A stretch of DNA of 64,000 bases from an uncultured Oxalobacteraceae bacterium (GTDB taxonomy: Bacteria; Pseudomonadota; Gammaproteobacteria; Burkholderiales; Burkholderiaceae_D), in NCBI GenBank assembly GCA_903862415.1, contig CAIOYD010000057.1, positions 1 to 64,000 of the forward strand, read 5' to 3'. The notes under the pieces are model-generated. The model was not told the origin of the DNA. It worked only from the letters and a program-made list of their open reading frames with translations, and searched no databases. The position numbers and the translations under genes were made by a program. Below are positions 36,690 to 45,953 of the stretch, piece after piece; positions within the stretch are counted from its first letter, which is position 1, and each line of letters starts with the position of its first letter.

Positions 36690-38059
36690 ATAAGCACGAC
36701 CATCTTGACGGCCATTTACCGGCAGATCATCCACTGTCGCCTCACTGGCAGTTCGCCAATCTGCCTTTGATCAGTCGCTCTCTGACCGATTATCCGGTCA
36801 ACGATTTGTGGGAAATGGATTTTGCCAGACTTCCTGCGGCGATCGGGAAACAGCGCCGTCGGGCGCGTCAGTTTGCCGAGCAGTTTATGATGCCGGTGGC
36901 GGCCGAGGTTGATCTGGCTCCGCATCCACCGGTGGGACTTTGCCATCCTGCTGCCGAACGCATTCTGCGCGAAGCAGGCAGGCAGGGTTGGCTTAGCTAC
37001 TTTATGCCGAAACCTTTGGGCAGCATGCCCTGGGGTGCGGCGCCGTATGCGCCGATTTATCAGTGTTGCGTGGTGGTGGAAGAATTCAGTCGTGCCTGCG
37101 GTGGTTTGATGCTGTTGGTCTCAGCCCATCATCTGGGCGCCATGCCACTGGTTTTGTCTGGCAACATCAGCACGATCTTCCGGCATCTGCTGCCGGTGTA
37201 TCGCAGTTGTGAGCGCGGCGATCCGCATCTGATTGCGTTTGCGATTACCGAGCCGGGTGCAGGATCAGATGTGGAAGAAGGTCACGGTGCCGAAACCAGT
37301 CGGCCCGGCGTGGTGGCCACTCCCACAGAGGGTGGCTATTTGCTCAATGGTCGCAAGTGTTATATCAGTGGTGGTGATCTGGCCAAAACCGCGACGGTGT
37401 TTGCGGCGCTTAAAGGTGAAGGCATGGAATCCTGGACTTGCTTCTATGTTGACTGCAGCGCGCCGGGTTACAGGGTGACACGCACGGAACTCAAAATGGG
37501 AATGCGTGCTTCGGGTGCGGCGGAAATTGAATTCACCAATGTGTTTGTACCGGAGAGCCGGGTCATCGGCGGATTGCGGAATGGCTGGGCGCTCAATCGC
37601 GCCACACTTAACGCCTCGCGTATTCCGGTGGGTGCCATGGCGGTTGGTTTTGCCAGAGCCGCGACCGAAACGGCGGTGGAGTTTGCCCGCCACTATAAGC
37701 TTGGAGGCAAGGCCTTGATTCATTATCAGGATGTGCAGTTACATCTGGCCACGATGGTGGCTGAAACCCGTGCCATGCGCAGTCTGGTCTGGCAGGAAGC
37801 CCGGGCTGGCTGGCAGCCGCGCCAACTCAATACGGCGCTGTGCAAATTTCACGCCACCGACCGAGCTCAACATGTTTGTGAAATGGCCATGGACTTGCTG
37901 GCCGATCACGGTGGACGGCATGAAAACAAGATCGAGAAAATTTTTCGCGATGTCCGCCTGAGCCGGATTTTTGAAGGCACCAACCAAATCAATCGTCTGT
38001 CCATGATCGAAGATTGGCAAACCCATTTGCTCGATCTGAATCACCCTATAGGAGTATGA
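36686..38059 (+). CDS. Acyl-CoA dehydrogenase, catalytically complete
   Basis: Start at ATG 36686, seven bases after GGAG, in ATGA overlap with the previous gene; 457 residues. Clear signatures: FAITEPGAGSDVEEGHG, GYLLNGRKCYISGGDLAKTA, ELKMGMRASGAAEIEFTNVFVPESRVIGG, ALIHYQDVQLHLATMVAETRA and RDVRLSRIFEGTNQINRLSM, where the catalytic glutamate (about residue 430) is kept. An N-terminal extension of about 60 residues precedes the usual domain. It likely pairs with the upstream protein. Oxidises an acyl-CoA using FAD; chain type unknown. Confidence 0.88.
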   Translation: MNKHDHLDGHLPADHPLSPHWQFANLPLISRSLTDYPVNDLWEMDFARLPAAIGKQRRRARQFAEQFMMPVAAEVDLAPHPPVGLCHPAAERILREAGRQGWLSYFMPKPLGSMPWGAAPYAPIYQCCVVVEEFSRACGGLMLLVSAHHLGAMPLVLSGNISTIFRHLLPVYRSCERGDPHLIAFAITEPGAGSDVEEGHGAETSRPGVVATPTEGGYLLNGRKCYISGGDLAKTATVFAALKGEGMESWTCFYVDCSAPGYRVTRTELKMGMRASGAAEIEFTNVFVPESRVIGGLRNGWALNRATLNASRIPVGAMAVGFARAATETAVEFARHYKLGGKALIHYQDVQLHLATMVAETRAMRSLVWQEARAGWQPRQLNTALCKFHATDRAQHVCEMAMDLLADHGGRHENKIEKIFRDVRLSRIFEGTNQINRLSMIEDWQTHLLDLNHPIGV

Positions 38060-38061
38060 GC

Positions 38062-38868
38062 ATGAACAAAAGCGCGTGTGAACATGAATTTTTTTTCCAG
38101 TATCCGTTAACCGCGGTCACGACGTCCGAAGGGCAAGTCGAGTTACCGATTTTGTACTACGACAATTCTGCTCTGATGGCCTTGTTCCGGGTGGATTACG
38201 ATAAGGCCCAGGCCATGGTGGCCAGCCAGGGCTTGCAGGCGGTGCGGGTGTTTGGCGGTAAAGCGCTGGTAGCATTGGCCTGTTATCAGTATCGCGAAAC
38301 CTCGATTGCCGACTACAACGAAACCGGTGTGGCGATTGCGGCTGTGCCCAACGGCACACAGGTACCGGCCTTTCCTTTGGTGTCGATGTTAAACAGTCTG
38401 GATAAAGCTGCGGTTGGTTTTCATGTGGTCGATCTGCCGGTCACCACTCCCGCCGCCTGTGCGGCCGGATTTGAATTATGGGGTTTGCCCAAGTTCGTGA
38501 CGCCGATCAGTTTTTCGCTGCAGGGTAAGCAATTTGATGGTGCGGTCACCGACCCGGGTACCGGCAAGGATTTGCTGCGTCTGTCTGGCAAGGCCGGCAT
38601 AGGTGTGCCAGGCCCGCTATTGGATTTGGTGCTGTATTCCAGAAATCACGGTAAGCTGTTGCGCACTCTGGTCAATACCCGCGGTGGGGCACAGTTCTGT
38701 CTGCCGGGGTCGATACGCCTGCAGGTGGCCGACAGTGTTCATCCCATGGCGCAGCGTCTGCATGCTCTGGGCCTGAGTAATGCCAGCCCGGATTTACTGT
38801 TCCATACTCATGCCTTGCAATTGCGGCTGAATGCGGGAGCGGTGCTGCCGTTTAGCCCCGCGCCTTAA
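38062..38868 (+). CDS. Acetoacetate decarboxylase-family protein, second
   Basis: ATG 38062, seven bases after GGAG, is chosen over upstream starts by analogy with the previous junction; 268 residues. ADC-fold landmarks: LPILYYDNSALMALFRVDYD, VALACYQYRETSIADYNETGVAI and VTTPAACAAGFELWGLPKFVTPI. As in the first ADC-like gene the PK lysine is present but the following lysine is not. It overlaps the convergent TPR gene's 3' end by 17 bases. Two different ADC-family proteins in one operon suggest successive or heteromeric steps. Confidence 0.75.
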   Translation: MNKSACEHEFFFQYPLTAVTTSEGQVELPILYYDNSALMALFRVDYDKAQAMVASQGLQAVRVFGGKALVALACYQYRETSIADYNETGVAIAAVPNGTQVPAFPLVSMLNSLDKAAVGFHVVDLPVTTPAACAAGFELWGLPKFVTPISFSLQGKQFDGAVTDPGTGKDLLRLSGKAGIGVPGPLLDLVLYSRNHGKLLRTLVNTRGGAQFCLPGSIRLQVADSVHPMAQRLHALGLSNASPDLLFHTHALQLRLNAGAVLPFSPAP

Positions 38869-40792
38869 CCGCAAGCAGGCGTGCCTGTGTGAGTTGTTTC
38901 CACTTGGGGGCATATTTGACGGCTTCGTCGTATTTTTCCAGCGCGTCGGCAACAAGGTGCTGTTGCATCAACACATCGCCCCAGGCTTTGAGCGGATCGG
39001 CCCAGTGCGGGCCGGTTAAATTGGCCTGTCTGAATTGTTCTGCTGCTTTTTTCAGGTCGCCATGTCTGACTAATGCCATGCCGTAGGAATAATAACCCGA
39101 GGGTATGCTGGGCGCGAGTTGTTGTGCCTTGGTATACCAGCTCTGTGCACCGGCCCAGTCACCGCGCAGATCAAGAACATCGGCTTTGAAGCGGTAACAA
39201 TCGACGAAGCTGCCGGTGCCGTTGGCTTTCAGTGGGCCGTTCAGGGCGGCATCGGCTTTGGCAGATTGGGCGGTTTTTTCATACGCCGGCGCGGCATAAC
39301 AGAGATAGGGCGCGTTGCTGGTGGAGACGGTCGGGTTGTTATAGGCCACGGCAAAGGCATCCCATTCTTTGGCAGCCTGTTTGATGTCACCGACTTCTTC
39401 GGCCAGCAAGGCTTTGGTGAGTGTGGCGATGGCAACGTCGGGCGCGCTTTGTTCATCGATGCTGGTGGTCTTGACGCGCAGTGTGGCGGAGTCAATATCA
39501 TGCAGCAGCGACTCGGTTTGGGCTACCTGCAGGTTGGCCGAGCCGGAAAAACTGGCGAAAATTCCTACTCCGTCGTGTGACTCCATATCGGCTATGCTTT
39601 CAGCCCGCACGGCCGTCAGATCCCATAATTGCTGGTCGTAGTTTTGATACATGGTTTCCGGTGCGCGCCCCGGGCGACCACCTGCCATCTGAGTGAGATG
39701 TTCGCCTTCCCGTATCGAGGCTTCTTCGGAGCCCATATTCCAGAGTGCATAAATAATGTTGTTGTAGCCGCCCCAGTAATCGGGTTTGAGGCGCAGCGTT
39801 TCCTGATACAGCGGCAGCGCTTCCTGCATGGCACCGCGATCACCTTTGCCGATGATGGCGTTGGCCCAGTAATTGAGTACATACGGTTTTTCGGGCGCAT
39901 CGACGGTCGGGTAGGCGGTCTGGGCAAAGCGGATGGCTTCGTCATTGCGACCGGCATTGGTGAGGTAATTGACCCACAATCCAGGTTGCGACTGACCGTA
40001 AATATATTCGCCGGCATCGTTCAATAGTTTGTCCAGATTGTGGTCTGCGTCGGTGAAAGTTTTAGCCAGTATGCCGGTGCCGCGCACGGTGAGCGCCAGC
40101 GCGCCTGTTTCAGTTTGTACTACATCACCATTAATGTGCTGATCGTGGCCAAAACGCGCTTTGAGGGTGCGTTCGATCTGGCCGACAGAGATGCCGGTTT
40201 CCGGTACTTCGATACCAATGTCGTTAGTCCAGGCATTGGAGAGCGAGCGTCGTTCGGCACTGGTACGGGTGGCGGCCTGTATGCGCGCGAGTACATCAAA
40301 CAGGCCGGTGGCAATGATTTTTCCACTTGGTACATGCATGACCAGGTTGGGAGAAAGTTCAAATGCATCGATGATGACACTGCGCGAAAGCACGGCATCA
40401 TGCACCATGAAGGCGCCGGTAATGCCGATCGCCGTGGCGACGGCGGCGAGAAAAATCTGGAAACTCACGCGCAGTCTCAAACCTAGCCGGCGTACCGTTT
40501 CTTCGCTGAGCTGATTGCGCAGGTGGGCCAGGCGCAGATCATGTTCGTCTTTAAGTAGTTTGGTTTGTACATGAACGTGGCGCGACTGGATTTCGACATG
40601 CTGGGTCTGGATCTGTAAAAATTTTGAAGCCTCGTGCGCCACCTCGGGGCTGTACAGTGCTTGTTGGTGGACGATGGTGGCGGCGAAGGGATCGGCGCCA
40701 GCGAGAGTTTCGGAGGCGGAAGACTCCATGTTTTCGAGCTCAGGCCGTTCTTCTTCATCCCCCAGAATTCCGCCAACGATTCCTTCAGCCAT
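38852..40792 (-). CDS. Membrane-anchored TPR protein
   Basis: 646 residues. Residues 1-50 are acidic and flexible. A charged coiled-coil-like stretch about 55-105 (HVEIQSRHVHVQTKLLKDEHDLRL) is followed by one transmembrane helix (FQIFLAAVATAIGITGAFMV, about 112-131), and the rest is outside. It contains helical repeats with TPR character, for example NYLTNAGRNDEAIRFAQ, ALPLYQETLRLKPDYWGGYN and the C-terminal SYGMALVRHGDLKKAAEQF and DALEKYDEAVKYAPKW. No enzyme motif. 19 bases after the papain-like gene, so co-transcribed. Function unknown. Confidence 0.7.
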   Translation of the reverse strand: MAEGIVGGILGDEEERPELENMESSASETLAGADPFAATIVHQQALYSPEVAHEASKFLQIQTQHVEIQSRHVHVQTKLLKDEHDLRLAHLRNQLSEETVRRLGLRLRVSFQIFLAAVATAIGITGAFMVHDAVLSRSVIIDAFELSPNLVMHVPSGKIIATGLFDVLARIQAATRTSAERRSLSNAWTNDIGIEVPETGISVGQIERTLKARFGHDQHINGDVVQTETGALALTVRGTGILAKTFTDADHNLDKLLNDAGEYIYGQSQPGLWVNYLTNAGRNDEAIRFAQTAYPTVDAPEKPYVLNYWANAIIGKGDRGAMQEALPLYQETLRLKPDYWGGYNNIIYALWNMGSEEASIREGEHLTQMAGGRPGRAPETMYQNYDQQLWDLTAVRAESIADMESHDGVGIFASFSGSANLQVAQTESLLHDIDSATLRVKTTSIDEQSAPDVAIATLTKALLAEEVGDIKQAAKEWDAFAVAYNNPTVSTSNAPYLCYAAPAYEKTAQSAKADAALNGPLKANGTGSFVDCYRFKADVLDLRGDWAGAQSWYTKAQQLAPSIPSGYYSYGMALVRHGDLKKAAEQFRQANLTGPHWADPLKAWGDVLMQQHLVADALEKYDEAVKYAPKWKQLTQARLLAVKARG

Positions 40793-40811
40793 GTCTGTTC
40801 CCCGCTAGTGT

Positions 40812-41558
40812 TTAGATGTTTTTCAGATCTGCAGTCAGTTGTTCCAGATCCAGATGATGGTAAGTCCCAGCCTCTTTGAGTTGATGGGGAAGCACCGCCC
40901 ATGCTTCATCGCCATGAGCATGCCACCAGTCATAGGTCATTTCCTGAATGCGGCCCCAGGTGACGACGTAGAAGCTGTTTTTGTCATAGCCGACAATCGG
41001 AATTGCATGCCCACCGACGACAGTGTTGGCCTGCTGTCCTTTTTTCACTGTCCAGGGCTTTTTTAGTTTGAATTGATGCTCCGCACCTTTGGTCATCTGC
41101 ACGCCGATATAGACGATGCCATACAGATGGGCTGCATGTCTGATATGGTCCAGATTGTGTATGTCTATGGGGGCGTAGCCGAGAATTTTGTTGCCGCACA
41201 AGCCGCTGTCGTGCCAGGTTTTGAGCACCAGTGATTCGACCAGTCCGGTATCGGGGCCGCCGGTGAGTTTGAAGTATTCTTCCAGCAAAGCGGCTTTATG
41301 GGGAACCGGATCAGAACTGCCGGTGGCGGCATTCCAGGCGCGGATGGCGTGAGCAGCCGCGGCCATAGTGCAGTCGCCATAGATGTCGTTACCGTCGAGG
41401 AACCAGTCGTTGATTTTGCTGTAATTATCGAAAAATTCGGGTGGGCCTGTCTTTGTGGCAGATGGTTTCAGGTAGTGGTGGTGTTCTTTTAGTCCGGCTG
41501 GAATGTGGGACTGCTTTTTGCCATAGTGGCGGACTTCAGACTGCCTGCTATCTTCCAT
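40812..41558 (-). CDS. Papain-like cysteine peptidase-fold protein
   Basis: 248 residues without signal peptide. The papain-type triad order is visible: Cys63 in DIYGDCTMAAAAHAI, His184 in VVGGHAIPIVGYDKNSFYVV, then a TWG in place of the usual NSWG (Thr200). The sequence FDNYSKINDWFLDGND upstream of the cysteine is characteristic of a group of bacterial C1-like proteins of unknown function. It is upstream of, and probably co-transcribed with, the TPR membrane protein. Either a peptidase or a catalytically altered amide-binding fold. Confidence 0.65.
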   Translation of the reverse strand: MEDSRQSEVRHYGKKQSHIPAGLKEHHHYLKPSATKTGPPEFFDNYSKINDWFLDGNDIYGDCTMAAAAHAIRAWNAATGSSDPVPHKAALLEEYFKLTGGPDTGLVESLVLKTWHDSGLCGNKILGYAPIDIHNLDHIRHAAHLYGIVYIGVQMTKGAEHQFKLKKPWTVKKGQQANTVVGGHAIPIVGYDKNSFYVVTWGRIQEMTYDWWHAHGDEAWAVLPHQLKEAGTYHHLDLEQLTADLKNI

Positions 41559-41703
41559 GTGCCTGATCCAATTCTGGTTGAATTTCGATTGGTTAACAAT
41601 GTGGAGCGGATGCTGGTAAGTGTAAGACGGGGGGTGTTGATGGATTTAACAACGTAATCATAGGCCAAGTCAATCAAAACTTGGCAAATGATTAGTTTTC
41701 AAG

Positions 41704-42207
41704 TCACAGCGACAGCCACAATTTATCCCAGTCATCGGGCTGAAATTTACCTTCGCGCTTAAATTTCAACTGGGTTTTATGGTCCAGTACGAAGTGGGTG
41801 GGTTGTGTTGGTATGGGGCCAAAATTATCTTTATGTCCGGGGGCATAACGCCAGACGGTAGGAAAACGCTGGTCTTTGGGATACGCGTGGGTAGTCAGAT
41901 CGTTGTATTCGTCCAGATCCTTTTTGTTTTTATCCAAGTTCACGCCCAGCATCATGAATTTGTTTTTGCTGTTGCGTACATAAAATTCGCGCATCAGTTT
42001 TAAATCTTCACTGCATAAATCACAGTCATAGGTAAAAAAACTCACCAGCACGGTCATGCCGGCATAATCGCTCAGACTGAGTTTTTTGCCATATACATCG
42101 GTGCCTTCGAGGGTGTAGGTGAGTGCGGTGGTTTGTGCTGATGCCAAGCCGGAGGACAGCATGAAGCCGGAAATCAGCGCAGATTGGAGAAAGTCTCTTC
42201 GCAACAT
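41704..42207 (-). CDS. Exported redoxin (AhpC/TlpA-like)
   Basis: Start chosen at the second methionine (42207), seven bases after AAAGG; 167 residues. A Tat-like leader RRDFLQSALISGFMLSSGLASA precedes a thioredoxin-fold domain with the redox pair CDLC after VLVSFFTYD, and MMLGVNLDKN and PTHFVLD blocks typical of AhpC/TSA-type redoxins. It probably acts in the periplasm on thiols or peroxides. Neighbours do not define a pathway. Confidence 0.75.
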   Translation of the reverse strand: MLRRDFLQSALISGFMLSSGLASAQTTALTYTLEGTDVYGKKLSLSDYAGMTVLVSFFTYDCDLCSEDLKLMREFYVRNSKNKFMMLGVNLDKNKKDLDEYNDLTTHAYPKDQRFPTVWRYAPGHKDNFGPIPTQPTHFVLDHKTQLKFKREGKFQPDDWDKLWLSL

Positions 42208-42310
42208 AGGTTTACCTTTCATAAAACATCGAACAGCGGCTTCGGCGTATTCACCGAAGTGCGGATGATCAAGTGTAGGATACGAAAGGCACGCATGCTT
42301 AATTAAAATC

Positions 42311-42577
42311 TCAGACCGCCAATGCCTTAGTCAGCAGTTCAGCCACCAGGGCGTTGAGTTCAATCCCGCGTTCCTTGGCATTGGTTTCGATTTGTACAAC
42401 TAATGCGCCATTGAGTTTGACGGCAAATGGTACCAGTCCCTGTGCCTGATCAAGTTTGCGCTGTTCGCGGCGGTTGACTGCAGTAGCTTCGGTATTGCCA
42501 AACCCACCCACACCAGGTGCGGTCATTTTGCCCATTAATTTCTTGGCGGAACTTTTCGCCATGGCGGTTTTTTTCAT
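42311..42577 (-). CDS. Small Arc/ribbon-helix-helix-like protein
   Basis: 88 residues: a basic N-terminus (MKKTAMAKSSAKKLMGKM), a linker, then PFAVKLNGALVVQIETNAKERGIELNALVAELLTKAL, which fits one strand plus two helices of a ribbon-helix-helix or Arc-like domain. It lies upstream of the redoxin gene in the same direction but separated by about 100 bases. Probably a DNA-binding protein; target unknown. Confidence 0.5.
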   Translation of the reverse strand: MKKTAMAKSSAKKLMGKMTAPGVGGFGNTEATAVNRREQRKLDQAQGLVPFAVKLNGALVVQIETNAKERGIELNALVAELLTKALAV

Positions 42578-43017
42578 GATATCTGCTTATAGTGATTCAA
42601 AGACGCCATTCTACGCAGTATCAAAATTTCACATGGGTATATTTTGAGTGCCATCCGTTGTTGATGGACTATTCACTTTCCATGATACGAGAAACAGATT
42701 TCACATCGTGATATTTGGGCGGTAGGAAATATGAAAAATTCATTTCATTTAATGATACTGTATTCCGCATCGCGATAATAACAACATAATCATTTGAATT
42801 TAAACGATTAAATTTAAGTTATATGTCTTATATAAGACTAGTCTGTCGCTAAAAAACCGTATATTATTCTTTCATGCACTACAGGAAAGCGCCGTTAAAT
42901 TATTCAGTACTTTTCTAGCTCCGATTTCATCACCCTGTCTTGTGTAGTTGAGTAAATGAAGCTGTCGTACTCACTACATTTTTCACCAATTTGCGTTATT
43001 TTTTTAAAGGAAACATC
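42578..43017 (+). other. 440-bp regulatory region upstream of isocitrate lyase
   Basis: An AT-rich gap between a divergent small gene and the isocitrate lyase gene. It contains a perfect 14-base palindrome (separate entry) and A/T-rich stretches that could hold promoters. The lyase ribosome site AAAGGAAA is at its end. No gene is supported. Confidence 0.5.
42825..42838. promoter_or_regulatory. Perfect palindrome GTCTTATATAAGAC, putative operator
   Basis: A 14-base perfect dyad about 180 bases before the isocitrate lyase start. Size and symmetry fit a dimeric repressor such as a GntR-family protein. No regulator gene of that type lies nearby, and A/T-rich palindromes arise by chance, so this is a candidate only. 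Confidence 0.4.
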
Positions 43018-44598
43018 ATGTCAAACTATCAAAATGATATCAAGGCGATTACTGGCCTGAAAGCCAAAGAAGGTAGTGCCTGGAATGCGATCAATCCTGA
43101 ATCCGCTGCCCGTATGCGCGCTCAGAATAAATTCAAAACTGGTCTCGATATTGCCCGTTACACAGCCAAAATCATGCGCGATGACATGGCTGCCTATGAC
43201 GCCGATTCGTCCAAGTACACCCAGTCGCTGGGTTGCTGGCACGGTTTTATCGGTCAGCAAAAAATGATTTCCATTAAAAAACATTTCAACAGCACAGAGC
43301 GTCGTTATCTGTATCTGTCGGGCTGGATGGTCGCTGCACTGCGTTCCGAGTTTGGTCCATTGCCGGATCAATCGATGCATGAAAAGACGGCCGTGACTGC
43401 ATTGATCAAAGAACTGTACACCTTCCTGCGTCAGGCGGATGCACGTGAATTGGGCGGTTTGTTCCGTCAGCTCGATGGCGCCGAAGGTGCTGCCAAGCAG
43501 GCCATTCAGAGCAAAATCGATAATCATATTACCCACGTTGTTCCTATCATTGCTGACATCGATGCCGGTTTCGGTAATGCAGAAGCGACTTATTTGCTGG
43601 CCAAGCAGTTTATTGAAGCCGGTGCCTGCTGTATCCAGATTGAAAATCAAGTGTCGGATGAAAAACAGTGCGGTCATCAAGACGGCAAGGTCACGGTTCC
43701 GCATGAAGATTTCCTCGCCAAAATCCGCGCAATTCGTTACGCGTTTCTGGAACTCGGTGTGGATGACGGCGTTATCGTTGCCCGTACCGATTCGCTCGGT
43801 GCCGGTCTGACCAAGCAAATCGCGGTAACCGCCACTCCTGGTGATCTGGGCGACCAATACAATTCGTTCCTCGATGTGGAAGAAGTGTCGACCGAATCGA
43901 TGAGCAATGGTGATGTGGTCATTAAACGTGACGGCAAGTTATTGCGTCCTAAGCGTTTGCCTAGCAATCTGTTCCAATTCCGTGCCGGTACCGGTGAACA
44001 GCGTTGCGTGCTGGATTGCATCACTTCGCTGCAAAATGGTGCCGATCTGTTGTGGATTGAAACTGAAAAACCGCATATCGCCCAAATCGGCGGCATGGTC
44101 AGTGAAATTCGTAAAGTGATTCCAAATGCCAAGCTGGTGTATAACAACAGCCCATCGTTCAACTGGACCCTGAACTTCCGTCAGCAAATTTTTGATCTGA
44201 TGAAAAATGAAGGCAAAGATGTGTCAGCGTATGACCGTGCTGCTTTGATGAGTGTGGAATATGATGGTTCCGAGCTGGCGATTGTTGCTGACGAAAAAAT
44301 CCGTACTTTCCAGGCCGATTCTGCTCGTGAAGCCGGTATTTTCCATCACCTCATTACCTTGCCGACTTACCATACTGCGGCTCTGTCAACCGACAATCTG
44401 GCCAAAGAGTATTTTGGTGACCAGGGTATGTTGGGTTATGTGGCTGGTGTGCAGCGCAAAGAAATCCGTCAGGGTATCGCCTGCGTTAAACATCAAAACA
44501 TGGCAGGTTCCGACATGGGCGATGATCACAAAGATTATTTCAGTGGCGAAGCAGCTCTGAAAGCATCGGGTAAAGATAACACCATGAATCAGTTCTGA
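43018..44598 (+). CDS. aceA: Isocitrate lyase
   Basis: Cleaves isocitrate to glyoxylate and succinate, the first glyoxylate-shunt step, needed for growth on acetate, acetyl-CoA sources and fatty acids. 526-527 residues from ATG 43018 (the track's upstream start is not needed), which is the longer class seen in Pseudomonas and Acinetobacter rather than the 430-residue E. coli class. Motifs: SLGCWHGFIGQQ, PIIADIDAGFGNAEATYLLAKQ, the catalytic cysteine in EKQCGHQDGK, and VYNNSPSFNWT. Monocistronic with a good terminator. It fits well with acetyl-CoA made by the eut pathway. Confidence 0.95.
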   Translation: MSNYQNDIKAITGLKAKEGSAWNAINPESAARMRAQNKFKTGLDIARYTAKIMRDDMAAYDADSSKYTQSLGCWHGFIGQQKMISIKKHFNSTERRYLYLSGWMVAALRSEFGPLPDQSMHEKTAVTALIKELYTFLRQADARELGGLFRQLDGAEGAAKQAIQSKIDNHITHVVPIIADIDAGFGNAEATYLLAKQFIEAGACCIQIENQVSDEKQCGHQDGKVTVPHEDFLAKIRAIRYAFLELGVDDGVIVARTDSLGAGLTKQIAVTATPGDLGDQYNSFLDVEEVSTESMSNGDVVIKRDGKLLRPKRLPSNLFQFRAGTGEQRCVLDCITSLQNGADLLWIETEKPHIAQIGGMVSEIRKVIPNAKLVYNNSPSFNWTLNFRQQIFDLMKNEGKDVSAYDRAALMSVEYDGSELAIVADEKIRTFQADSAREAGIFHHLITLPTYHTAALSTDNLAKEYFGDQGMLGYVAGVQRKEIRQGIACVKHQNMAGSDMGDDHKDYFSGEAALKASGKDNTMNQF

Positions 44599-44618
44599 TT
44601 ATTTTTGCAGGCTAAGTA

Positions 44619-44651
44619 CAAAACACCTGATGGTTTTCATCAGGTGTTTTG
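44619..44651. terminator. Bidirectional terminator between aceA and the diguanylate cyclase gene
   Basis: CAAAACACCTGATG and CATCAGGTGTTTTG form a perfect 14-base stem around GTTTT. A- and T-rich ends on both sides let it act for the plus-strand aceA and the minus-strand gene converging on it. Confidence 0.85.
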
Positions 44652-45910
44652 CATTAATTCATGCCGTTCCAGTGCCACCCGGTTGCGGCCATTGTTTTTG
44701 GCGGTATATAAGGCATGATCGGCGCGGGTGATCAGTTCATCCATACTGTCCGGGCTGTGGTAAATTGCCACTCCGGTGGAAATAGTGATCTGTATCGACT
44801 GCTGTTGCAGTTGAATCGGGTTGGCTTCAATAAATTTTCGGATTCTTTCTGCCGCGATCAGTGCTCCCGGTTTTTCCATCATGGGCAGAATCAGCAAAAA
44901 TTCTTCTCCGCCAAAACGGCCAAAGACATCGGTATCCCTTAACTGCTGCCTGATCAGGTCAACGACCTTGATCAGCACCAGATCTCCGACAGTATGGCCA
45001 TGGGTATCGTTAATTTTTTTAAAGTGATCAATGTCGATCATCAGAGCGGCGGCGCTGCGGGGAAAACGTTTGCAACGTGCCAGTTCGAGGTTGAGATGTT
45101 TGATCAGCCCGCGGCGGTTATAAATGCCGGTGATTTCATCGGTGTCAGCCCGGATGGCGAGTTCGTCTCGCACCTGTCGTTCTGCGGTGAGGGCCTGCTG
45201 CAGTTTTTCAGTGAGTGTGGCAACCTGAACCTGATCAAGGGCGGCTGCATAAATCTGCTGGTTGGTACGATAGGAAACCAGGGCGATCAGGGTGCTGTAG
45301 ATGATAAAACTCGGCAGCAGTGCATGCCATTGATGCAGATAGTCATGCGTCATCAAATAGGACAGCATGGGTATGACCAGGCAAGACAGGTAGGCGATAA
45401 ACACCCGTTTGAAGATGGCCATGGAAGAAATGGTGAAGCCGAGTGCTCCGAGTAACATCATCAGGCGAATACTCAGATTTTGATCGATGGTGCCGGTATC
45501 GAACAAATACAGGGCACTGACCCAGATCAAGCCAACCAGTCCGCTCAATACTGCCTGAATATTGATGTAGTGATCGACAGCGATGCCTTGCCGCAGTGCG
45601 ATCAGTCCATGGCGCGCGAAAACGATGCGAAAAATGAAACGCTTAAAATGGCCAGAGCCCAGTGCAACAGCGGTTGCCAGTTGGTGTTGCTCCATTGGGC
45701 GTAAATCACAATCCCGCCAGCGATGACACTGCTTGGTGCTGACAGAAAAATGACTTTAAATAGCTGCCGGGCCAATAGTCCGGTGATGTTGTCTGCAGTT
45801 GTATTGATTGCGCTACCCGTCTTGTGTTTTGAGTATGTTTTACGACATCGATGGTTCCATGCGGGGGTCGTAGACAAAATCAGTCTAGTTGCGGCTAAGC
45901 TAATGTTCAA
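44640..45910 (-). pseudogene. Frameshifted membrane diguanylate cyclase (GGDEF)
   Basis: The 351-residue frame (44640-45695) holds membrane helices, a short coiled coil (ALTAERQVRDELAIRADTD) and a complete GGDEF domain: DEITGIYNRRGLIKHLN, MIDIDHFKKINDTHGHTVGD, and FGRFGGEEFLLILP with the active GGEEF. Its first 30 residues are not membrane-like. The overlapping 102-residue frame (45602-45910) instead encodes the missing N-terminal helices and runs into it (FASFSRAMD then GLIALRQGIA). One frameshift near 45600-45650 therefore splits the gene. The catalytic part would make cyclic di-GMP if expressed. Sequencing error is an alternative. Confidence 0.78.
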
Positions 45911-45953
45911 TCAAAGAGTTGTTTAATCCTAGCTGCGATACTTAAATTTAATT

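Noticed and set aside
43021-43857. 278-residue minus-strand ORF within isocitrate lyase
   Set aside because: Antisense shadow; the plus strand carries the full-length lyase with catalytic motifs.
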